NCBI RefSeq assembly: GCF_014650815.1
Contig: NZ_BMVR01000008.1
Coordinates: 310,001 to 374,000, forward strand
From: Streptomyces flavofungini
GTDB taxonomy: Bacteria > Actinomycetota > Actinomycetes > Streptomycetales > Streptomycetaceae
Direction of reading: 5' to 3'
DNA: 64,000 nt
Positions within the stretch are counted from its first letter, which is position 1; each line of letters starts with the position of its first letter. Of this stretch, positions 57,935 through 64,000 are shown one piece after another. The notes under the pieces were generated by a model. The model was not told where the DNA came from, did not search any database, and saw only the letters and a list, made by a program, of their open reading frames with translations. The translations under genes were made by a program, and so were the position numbers.

Positions 57935-58140
57935 ACCCCACGACGTCCGACCCGGACGAGCGGGCGACCAGGATCTACGCCGACTACCTGGGCCACCTGG
58001 AGAGTTGTCCGTCCTGCCGGACCACGGACTACTGCCCCGTCGGTGACCGCACGCGTCGCGTGTGGAAGGCCGCCCAGGCCGCCGCCACCCGCGCGCACCG
58101 GGCTCCCGGCGACGGCACCCGCCCCCGGCGCCCTTCTTGA
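57931..58140 (+). CDS. Small Cys-rich protein
   Basis: A 69-aa protein from GTG 57931, which overlaps the upstream stop (GTGA). It contains CPSCRTTDYC, three cysteines that could hold zinc or an Fe-S cluster, then a basic C-terminus. Coupled to the upstream gene, it is likely cotranslated. Function unknown. Confidence 0.7.
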   Translation: MNPTTSDPDERATRIYADYLGHLESCPSCRTTDYCPVGDRTRRVWKAAQAAATRAHRAPGDGTRPRRPS

Positions 58141-58169
58141 GTTCGCCCCCGGCGGCTAACGTCGGGGCC

Positions 58170-59300
58170 ATGGCGAGGCGGACGATCACCGTGCACCATG
58201 TGCGGGCCGTGCTGCGCGGTGCCGAGCGCGGGGGTGTCGACACGGTGCCGTTGCTGCAGGCCGCGCAGATACCGCCGCTGCTGCTCGGGGACGATCGGGC
58301 CCGCGTCACCGCGGCCCAGTTCGCGCGGCTGTTCCGGGAGTTGTACCGGGCCACGGAGGACGAGTTCCTGGGGCTCGGGTCGTCGCCGAGCAGGCCGGGG
58401 ACGTTCGCGATGATGTGTTACGCCACGCTCGGCTGCCGCGATCTGGGGGCGGCCATGGAGCGCGGGGTGACGTTCTACGGGCTGTTCCCCGGCGGCCCGG
58501 ACCTCGTCCTGACACGCACGGACGACGGCGTCGTCTTCACCGTACGCAACGACCTCGACCAGGACTTCTTCCTCGCCGAGTGCCTGGTCATCATCTGGCA
58601 CCGGCTGTGCAGTTGGCTGATCGGCCGCCGCATCGAGCTGCGCTGGGCCGACTTCGGGCATCCGCCGCCCCCGCACAAGGACGAGTACGAGGAGCTGTTC
58701 GGCTGCCCCGTCCGGTTCGGCGCGGAGCGCACCGGCGCCGGACTCGCCCCGCACTGGCTGGCCGCGCCGCTGGTGCGGGACGAGGACGCGCTGGCGGCGA
58801 TGTTGCGGCGGGCGCCGTTCGACCTGCTGTCGCGGCGGGAGTACGGGACGACGGTCGCCGAGCAGGTACGGCGGGCCCTCGCCGTGGGCCTGCGCACCTC
58901 GCCGCGGCTGCCGTCGCTCGGCGAGATCGCGGCGCGGCTCGCGGTGAGCCCGGCGACGCTGCGCCGCCGCCTCGCGCAGGAGTCGACCTCGTACCAGCGG
59001 CTGAAGGACGCGGTGCGGCGGGACGCGGCGATCGCGGGGCTCGCGGAGGGACGCGAGCCGATCGCACGGCTCGCGGCGCGCCTTGGGTTCTCCGAGGACA
59101 CGGCGTTCCACCGGGCGTTCCGGCGGTGGACGGGGACGACGCCGGGGGCTTATCGGGCGGAGGTGCCGGGCGGGCAGGAGGTCGCGGAGGCCCACGCCCC
59201 CGACCCGGCGGAGGCCGACCGCGCCGACGCGCCGGGGGCGCACGCCGTAGGTTCACCGCCCCGCTCGGGCAGGGCTGATACACCAGGTCAACGAAGCTGA
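58170..59300 (+). CDS. AraC-family regulator (GliR/OruR-like N-terminal domain)
   Basis: A 376-aa regulator. The N-terminal ~230 residues match the arabinose-binding-like region of OruR/ArgR-type AraC proteins (VRAVLRGAERGGVDTVPLLQ, FARLFRELYRATEDEFLGLG). The C-terminal AraC HTH is VSPATLRRRLAQESTSYQRL and ARLGFSEDTAFHRAFRRWTG TPGAYR, with one residue inserted relative to the written motif. The tail after ~330 is low complexity. TAACGT lies seven bases before the ATG, so it may be leaderless. Its target is unknown; no clear operon partner lies next to it. Confidence 0.88.
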   Translation: MARRTITVHHVRAVLRGAERGGVDTVPLLQAAQIPPLLLGDDRARVTAAQFARLFRELYRATEDEFLGLGSSPSRPGTFAMMCYATLGCRDLGAAMERGVTFYGLFPGGPDLVLTRTDDGVVFTVRNDLDQDFFLAECLVIIWHRLCSWLIGRRIELRWADFGHPPPPHKDEYEELFGCPVRFGAERTGAGLAPHWLAAPLVRDEDALAAMLRRAPFDLLSRREYGTTVAEQVRRALAVGLRTSPRLPSLGEIAARLAVSPATLRRRLAQESTSYQRLKDAVRRDAAIAGLAEGREPIARLAARLGFSEDTAFHRAFRRWTGTTPGAYRAEVPGGQEVAEAHAPDPAEADRADAPGAHAVGSPPRSGRADTPGQRS

Positions 59301-59441
59301 GCGTTCCCGTCAGCCCGGAACTTACTCAGCAGTCACTACGGTCGACGCCTGTACCCAATCCCTGCCCGTCCCCCCTCGACCCGCTCCACCCGCTCGACCC
59401 GCTCGACCTTTCTTTCCCCCACGAACAGTCGGGAGAGCCGC

Positions 59442-60626
59442 ATGCACCTACCCACCAGCTTTAGAACGGTCGCTCTAGTCGCCGCCGCAGGTCTGGCGGC
59501 CGCGACCCTCACGACCACCGCGCACGCGGAGGACGCGAAGGCCGCCGCCGAGGACCGCGCCCCCACCGCCGCCCCGGGCGACGTCCTCAGCTCCGAACCC
59601 AGCGCCTTCCACCCCCTCCCCGGCCAGCCCACCCACACCAAGGCCTGGAAGATCCACTACCGCTCGACCACCGCCAAGGGCGCCCCGAACACCGTCTCCG
59701 GCACGGTCATCGTGCCGCAGGACGGCCGCACCGGACCCCGGCCGCTGATCACCTACGCCGTCGGCACGGTCGGCGTCGGCGACCACTGCGCGCCGAGCGC
59801 CGGATTCCCCCGGGGCACCACGATGGAGGCCAACCTCATCCAGCAGCTCACCCTGCGCGGCTGGGCGGTCGCCGTGACCGACTACGAGGGCCTCGGCACG
59901 CCCGGCGACCACACGTACACGGTGGGCCGGGCCGAGGGCCAGGCCGTCCTCGACGCCGCCCGCGCCGCGATCCGGCTGCCCGAGGCGGGCCTCTCGAAGG
60001 ACTCGCCGGTCGGCATCATGGGCTACTCGCAGGGCGGCCAGGCCTCCTCGTGGGCGGCCGAGCTGCACGGCTCGTACGCCCCCGACCTCAAGGTCAAGGG
60101 CACGGCGACCGGCGGCGTGCCCGGGGACCTGCAGAAGGTGGCCGCCTTCAACGACGGCTCGTACGGCTCGGGCCTGATCTTCATGGCGGCGATCGGCCAG
60201 AACGCGGCCTTCCCCGAACTGAAGCTGGAGTCGTACCTCAACCCGGCCGGAAAGGCGCTGATCGGCGCGCTGCGCAACAGCTGCGTGGCGGACGGGGCGG
60301 TCCTCGGCTCGTTCAAGCGGATCAAGGACATGACGGTCAAGAACCCCCTCGACCAGCCGGACTGGCAGCAGCGCCTGCGCGAGTCCCAGGTCGGCACCCG
60401 CGCCCCCGACGCGCCGGTGTACCTCTACCACGCGCTCGGCGACGAGCTCATCCCGTACGGCGTCGGCCAGCAGGTCCGCAAGGACTGGTGCGCGCGCAAG
60501 GCGAACGTGGAGTGGCACACCGTCCCGATCGGTGAGCACGTGACCGGCGTGATCACGCAGTCGCCGCTGGCGGCACAGTGGCTGGCGGAGCGGTTCGCGG
60601 GGAAGTCCGCGAAGGGCAACTGCTAG
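59442..60626 (+). CDS. Secreted lipase (LIP family)
   Basis: A 394-aa exported triacylglycerol lipase/esterase. The signal peptide is TVALVAAAGLAAATLTTTAHA-like with an AHA cleavage site. The nucleophile Ser is in GIMGYSQGGQASSW, the Asp in YLYHALGDELIPYG and the His in VPIGEHVTGVITQS. Two cysteine pairs are likely (CAPSAG, CARK, C-terminal GNC). GGGAGAG precedes ATG 59442. Confidence 0.9.
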   Translation: MHLPTSFRTVALVAAAGLAAATLTTTAHAEDAKAAAEDRAPTAAPGDVLSSEPSAFHPLPGQPTHTKAWKIHYRSTTAKGAPNTVSGTVIVPQDGRTGPRPLITYAVGTVGVGDHCAPSAGFPRGTTMEANLIQQLTLRGWAVAVTDYEGLGTPGDHTYTVGRAEGQAVLDAARAAIRLPEAGLSKDSPVGIMGYSQGGQASSWAAELHGSYAPDLKVKGTATGGVPGDLQKVAAFNDGSYGSGLIFMAAIGQNAAFPELKLESYLNPAGKALIGALRNSCVADGAVLGSFKRIKDMTVKNPLDQPDWQQRLRESQVGTRAPDAPVYLYHALGDELIPYGVGQQVRKDWCARKANVEWHTVPIGEHVTGVITQSPLAAQWLAERFAGKSAKGNC

Positions 60627-60643
60627 CGGGGACCGTGCTGTCG

Positions 60644-60679
60644 GGTGCAGCCGTCCGCCTTCGGGCGGGCGGCTGCACC
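60644..60679 (+). terminator. Hairpin terminator with TTCG tetraloop after lipase gene
   Basis: A 16-bp stem GGTGCAGCCGTCCGCC/GGCGGGCGGCTGCACC with one T-G pair and a TTCG tetraloop, 18 bases after the stop. Very stable. Confidence 0.9.
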
Positions 60680-60687
60680 GTTTCCGC

Positions 60688-60740
60688 ACGTCAGGGGCTT
60701 ACGGCAGCTCCGTACGTCAGGGGCTCACGGCAATTCCGTA
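60688..60740. repeat. 26-bp tandem repeat between lipase and TetR genes
   Basis: ACGTCAGGGGCTTACGGCAG (start of copy 1, 60688) and ACGTCAGGGGCTCACGGCAA (start of copy 2, 60714) are two 26-bp units with three mismatches, followed by a short CGTACGTCCGTACGTACG stretch. Confidence 0.8.
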
Positions 60741-60762
60741 CGTCCGTACGTACGCCATGCCC

Positions 60763-61413
60763 TCAGGACTCCTGTCCGCGCCGCAGGCCCCGCAGGAGCA
60801 GCTCGACCAGACGCCGCGGGTCGTAACGGGGATCGTCGTCCCGGCCGATACAGAGGTTGCCGACCCCCCGCATCAGCTCGTACGCCTCCGTGCCGGGCCT
60901 GATCTCCTCGGCCTCGGCCGCCGCGTCGAGCAGGTCCGCGCAGACGGGCACGAGCCGGTCGAGGAAGTACCCGTGCAGCGCGTCGAAACCGCTGCTGTCC
61001 GACCGCATCGCACCGGCGAGGCCGTGCTTGGTGACCAGGAAGCCGACGAACAGGTCGACCCATTGGCGCAGCGCCTCGAAGGGGGATGCCGCCTCGGCCA
61101 GCAAGCTCGGGCCCGCCTCGGCGCAGGCCTCGACCTGATGGCGGTAGACGGCGACGACGAGGTCCGCCCGGGTCGGGAAGTGGCGGTAGATCGTGCCCAC
61201 GCCGACGCCCGCCCTGGCCGCGATCTCGCGGATCGGGGCGTCGACGCCCGAGGTGACGAACACGGACGCGGCGGCGGTGAGCAGCGTCTGCTGGTTGCGC
61301 AGCGCGTCGGCACGCTTGCTCCGGCCCGACGCCGTCCCGACTCCGGTCCCACCGGACGCGTCCGCCCCGGCCCCGGCGGACCCCTTCGCGGCCGACTCAT
61401 TCGCAGCAGGCAC
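60763..61413 (-). CDS. TetR-family transcriptional regulator
   Basis: A 216-aa repressor. GTG 61413 is preferred for its GGAGGGAGA site; a longer frame up to 61542 would run into the operators. The HTH is NQQTLLTAAASVFVTSGVDA, PIREIAARAGVGVGTIYRHF. The C-terminal ligand domain resembles SbtR-type TetRs (LLAEAASPFEALRQWVDLFV). It is divergent from the alpha/beta hydrolase with two perfect palindromes between them, so it probably represses that gene and itself. Confidence 0.92.
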   Translation of the reverse strand: MPAANESAAKGSAGAGADASGGTGVGTASGRSKRADALRNQQTLLTAAASVFVTSGVDAPIREIAARAGVGVGTIYRHFPTRADLVVAVYRHQVEACAEAGPSLLAEAASPFEALRQWVDLFVGFLVTKHGLAGAMRSDSSGFDALHGYFLDRLVPVCADLLDAAAEAEEIRPGTEAYELMRGVGNLCIGRDDDPRYDPRRLVELLLRGLRRGQES

Positions 61414-61510
61414 CGCACTCTCCCTCCGACGGCCCCCACCCGAAGGCCCTTGCGTCGGCCCGCACCCGAAGGCCCTTCCGATGACCCTCGCCCGAAGGCC
61501 CTTGCTGAAA

Positions 61511-61525
61511 CGGAACACGGTTCCG
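61511..61525. promoter_or_regulatory. TetR operator palindrome 1
   Basis: CGGAACACGGTTCCG: perfect 6-3-6 inverted repeat, the form bound by TetR-family dimers. It lies upstream of the TetR gene in the region shared with the alpha/beta hydrolase. Confidence 0.85.
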
Positions 61526-61534
61526 TATATTAAT

Positions 61535-61549
61535 CGGAACAACGTTCCG
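61535..61549. promoter_or_regulatory. TetR operator palindrome 2
   Basis: CGGAACAACGTTCCG: the same 6-3-6 repeat, centred 24 bases from palindrome 1. An AT-rich TATATTAAT stretch between the two would suit promoter -10 regions. Two sites suggest control of both divergent promoters. Confidence 0.85.
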
Positions 61550-61642
61550 CTTCAGCCTAGCCGAAGCCGGACGCTCCCGTACGCCCTGCCCACCGGCGAC
61601 CGCACGAGTCCCGCGGCAGCGGCCATCGAAGGGAAACACCCC

Positions 61643-62611
61643 ATGAGCGCATCGACCCGCGCGGCCGACCTCTTCGGCTCGCCGGCCCCCGTCCTGTCCG
61701 TCAGCCCGGTGGTCCTGCCGACTCCCGGCCGAGCCGTGGACCTGCACCTGCGCGTCTCCGTCCCCGCGACCGGAAGCGACGGCGCCGACCTGCCCGTCAT
61801 CCTCCTCTCGCACGGCCAGGGCTTCTCGAACCACCTCTCCTCCCTGAACGGCTACGCCCCCCTCGCCGACTTCTGGGCGGCACACGGCTTCGCGGTCATC
61901 CAGCCGACCCACCTCAGCTCCAGGTCCCTGCGCCTGGCCCCCGACACCCCCGGGGCGCCCATGTTCTGGCGCTCGCGGGCCGAGGACATGCGCCACGTCC
62001 TCGACCACCTCGACGCGATCGAGGCCGCCGTCCCCCGACTCCCCGGCCGCCTGGACCGCGCCAGGGTCGCCGTGGCCGGGCACTCCATGGGCGGACACAC
62101 CGCGAGCCTGCTCCTCGGCGCCCGCCTCACCGACCCGGACGACGGCACGGAGGTGGACCTGACCGAGCCCCGGATCACGGCGGGCGTACTGCTCGGCGCG
62201 CCCGGCCGGGGCGGGGACGCCCTCACCGGGTCCATGGCGGAGAGCCTGCCGTTCCTCACGACCACGGACTTCTCGAAGATGACGGCCCCCGCGCTCGTGG
62301 TCGCCGGTGACCGGGACGACTCCACCCACCTGACGGTCAACGGCCCGTCCTGGCACGCCGATCCGTACACCCTCGCCCCCGGCCCCAAGTCCCTGCTCAC
62401 CCTCTTCGGCGGCGAGCACGGCCTCGGCGGCGTCTCCGGCTACGACGTCGCCGAGACCACCGACGAGAGCCCCGCCCGCGTGACCGCCGTCCAGCAGCTC
62501 ACCTGGGCCTACCTCCGCACCCGGCTCCACCCCGGGGATACCGCCTGGCAGACGGCACTTGAGGCCCTGGCAGCCGAACCCGACCCGCAGGGACGGGTCG
62601 AGTCCAAGTAG
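61643..62611 (+). CDS. Alpha/beta hydrolase (chlorophyllase/PAF-acetylhydrolase-like)
   Basis: A 322-aa hydrolase with a GAAGGGAA site before ATG 61643. VILLSHGQGFSNHLSSLNGY has the oxyanion-hole region, VAVAGHSMGGHTASLLLGAR the nucleophile Ser, VVAGDRDDSTHLT the acid and FGGEHGLGGVSGYD the His. No signal peptide, so it is cytoplasmic. Divergent from TetR and probably under its control; with the adjacent MFS exporter it suggests xenobiotic or antibiotic response. Confidence 0.88.
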   Translation: MSASTRAADLFGSPAPVLSVSPVVLPTPGRAVDLHLRVSVPATGSDGADLPVILLSHGQGFSNHLSSLNGYAPLADFWAAHGFAVIQPTHLSSRSLRLAPDTPGAPMFWRSRAEDMRHVLDHLDAIEAAVPRLPGRLDRARVAVAGHSMGGHTASLLLGARLTDPDDGTEVDLTEPRITAGVLLGAPGRGGDALTGSMAESLPFLTTTDFSKMTAPALVVAGDRDDSTHLTVNGPSWHADPYTLAPGPKSLLTLFGGEHGLGGVSGYDVAETTDESPARVTAVQQLTWAYLRTRLHPGDTAWQTALEALAAEPDPQGRVESK

Positions 62612-62643
62612 GCCGGGTCGGGCCGGATCAGGCCGGGTCCGCG

Positions 62644-62682
62644 TAGCTCAAGAGCAGGTGGCTCAAGAGCAGGTCGCTCAAG
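62644..62682. repeat. 15-bp tandem repeat at end of MFS gene
   Basis: The unit GCTCAAGAGCAGGTGG is repeated at ~15-bp period about 2.7 times. The last copy includes the stop codon of the minus-strand MFS gene. Confidence 0.8.
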
Positions 62683-64000
62683 AAGCCGTCGCCCGCCCCC
62701 GCGGCAGCAGCCACCCCGAAAGCCCCGCCGTCACCAGGAGCGTCACGCCCACCACCACCAGCCCCTGCCGCATCCCGTCCACCGCGAAGCCGGACCCGCC
62801 GGTGCCGCCGTCCGCGCCGCCGATCAGGGCGCCGAACAGGGCCACCGACAGCGCTCCGCCCGTCTGGCGCAGGGAGTTGAGGAGGCCGGACGCGGTGCCC
62901 GCGCGGTGGCCGGGGACGACGTCGAGGAGGAGGGCCGTGAGGGCGGGGACGGCGAGGGCGCCGCCGATGCCTGTCGGGGCGAGGAGCAGGAGGACCAGCC
63001 AGAGGGGGGTGTCCGCGGCCAGGGGGAGGAGCGCGAACATGGCCGCGGCCAGGATGAGCTGGCCGGTCACGATCACCGGGCGGCGGCCCACGCGTTCGGC
63101 GAGGCGCGGTGAGACGAGGTTCGTCGAGGTGATGAGGACGGCGAGCGGCACGAACATCAGGCCCGTCGTGATGCCCGACATGCCGAGCAGTTGCTGGCAG
63201 TACAGGCCGAGCAGGAACACCACCCCGTAGAAGCCCGCGTTCACGGCGAAGCCGACCGCGAGGGAGACGCCGACCTCCCGCTGGCGCAGCAGGGGCAGCG
63301 GCACCATGGGGGCGCGGTGGCGCTTCTCGACGGCGCGGAACGCGAGTCCGGCGGCGACCGCGACCGCGCCGGCCGCGAGGACCGTCGGGTGCGTCCAGCC
63401 CGCGTGGCCGCCCTCGATGACGGCGTACGCGAGTCCGGCGAGGGCCGTGACGGCGGTGAGCTGGCCGGGTACGTCGAGCGGGGCCGGGCGGCGCGGGGAC
63501 CCGGCCGTGCGGCTCAGGAGGGCCAGGACCAGGGCGCCGACGGGCAGGTTGAGGAGGAACACCGCGCGCCAGCCCACCGTCTCGGACAGCACCCCGCCGA
63601 GCACCGGGCCCGCCGCCATCGCGACCGAACCGCCCACCGTCCACAGCGCGATGGCCCGGGCCCGGGCCCGCGGGTCGTCGTACGCCTGTCGGATCAGCGC
63701 GAGCGAGGCGGGCATCACGACCGCCGCCGCCGCGCCCTGCGCCACCCGCGCCGCGATCAGCCACCCGATGCCCGGCGCCAGCGCGCAGGCCAGCGAGGCG
63801 AGCGCGAACAGGCCCGTCCCCCAGGCGTACGCCCGCCGCGCCCCCGCCCGGTCCGAGAGCGCCCCCGCCGAGATCATCAGCGCCGCGAACATCAGCGTGT
63901 ACGCGTCCACGACCCACTGCAGGCCGGTCATCCCGCCGTGCAGGTCGGCCCGGATGCCGGGCAGCGCGATGTTCACCGCCGAGACGTCGACCGTGATGAC
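62678..64000 (-). CDS. MFS efflux transporter, DHA2-like (5' end cut by window edge)
   Basis: At least 441 codons; the N-terminus lies beyond the window, since the frame continues upstream at 64000 and begins VDVSAVNIALPGI, the helix-1 motif of drug:H+ antiporters. LSDRAGARRAYAWG is the loop 2-3 motif, and about 12-13 helices are visible of the 14 expected in EmrB/QacA-type exporters. It is convergent with the alpha/beta hydrolase. Confidence 0.9.
   Translation of the reverse strand, partial: VITVDVSAVNIALPGIRADLHGGMTGLQWVVDAYTLMFAALMISAGALSDRAGARRAYAWGTGLFALASLACALAPGIGWLIAARVAQGAAAAVVMPASLALIRQAYDDPRARARAIALWTVGGSVAMAAGPVLGGVLSETVGWRAVFLLNLPVGALVLALLSRTAGSPRRPAPLDVPGQLTAVTALAGLAYAVIEGGHAGWTHPTVLAAGAVAVAAGLAFRAVEKRHRAPMVPLPLLRQREVGVSLAVGFAVNAGFYGVVFLLGLYCQQLLGMSGITTGLMFVPLAVLITSTNLVSPRLAERVGRRPVIVTGQLILAAAMFALLPLAADTPLWLVLLLLAPTGIGGALAVPALTALLLDVVPGHRAGTASGLLNSLRQTGGALSVALFGALIGGADGGTGGSGFAVDGMRQGLVVVGVTLLVTAGLSGWLLPRGRATAS

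Overview
The window is very GC-rich, uses GTG starts often and carries many ATGA/GTGA start-stop overlaps. It has the futalosine menaquinone genes, a nuo operon, a Tad-type pilus locus and intergenic repeats of the kind found across Streptomyces. It is best read as chromosomal core sequence of a Streptomyces or close relative, with several lineage-variable islands.

Layout. 1-2732 (minus): the start of the nuoA-B-C-D operon for respiratory complex I, with a 16-bp Rex-type operator (2818-2833) upstream. 3639-12813: an NlpC/P60 cell-wall hydrolase, a geranylgeranyl-reductase-family flavoprotein (probable menaquinone side-chain reductase), a GNAT acetyltransferase, a PASTA protein, a large zinc-ribbon membrane protein, menG and mqnC. 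mqnA lies apart at 42107-43006. 12928-23663 (minus): a Tad/Flp pilus locus (SAF-domain protein, TadZ-like, TadA, TadB, TadC, Flp-type pilin, three TadE/G-like proteins, a LysM-BTAD membrane protein and a prepilin peptidase). 24380-27205: secreted trypsin, a P-loop protein, a small membrane protein and a tendamistat-like secreted protein.

27299-38788 is the most interesting stretch. Beside a 1483-residue EssC/EccC-type type VII secretion ATPase and two WXG100-like proteins sits a three-gene cassette present twice in tandem. Each copy encodes an EspG-like protein, a ~410-430 aa protein with conserved ends and a diverged middle, and a ~200 aa protein. A Ser/Thr kinase (38982-40781) follows, which fits the FHA-like domain in the ATPase. 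I see no EccB, EccD, EccE or mycosin in the window, so the system is either non-canonical or uses components encoded elsewhere.

41045-43498: lipoprotein esterase, mqnA and a cold-shock protein with a structured leader. 43837-51613: a peptide-type ABC importer operon led by a C45 autoproteolytic acyltransferase/amidase, divergent from an RpiR-type regulator. 51702-53595: an XRE-cupin regulator divergent from azlCD, with a clear candidate operator between them. 53646-59300: an acyl-CoA ligase, an XRE/DUF5753 + DUF6879 regulator cluster, two unknown genes and an AraC-type regulator. 59442-64000: a secreted lipase, then a TetR regulator with two perfect 15-bp palindromes next to an alpha/beta hydrolase, and a truncated MFS efflux gene.

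No rRNA, tRNA, CRISPR array, insertion sequence or phage gene was seen. Family assignments rest on recognisable motifs and on memory of the families; no database search was possible.
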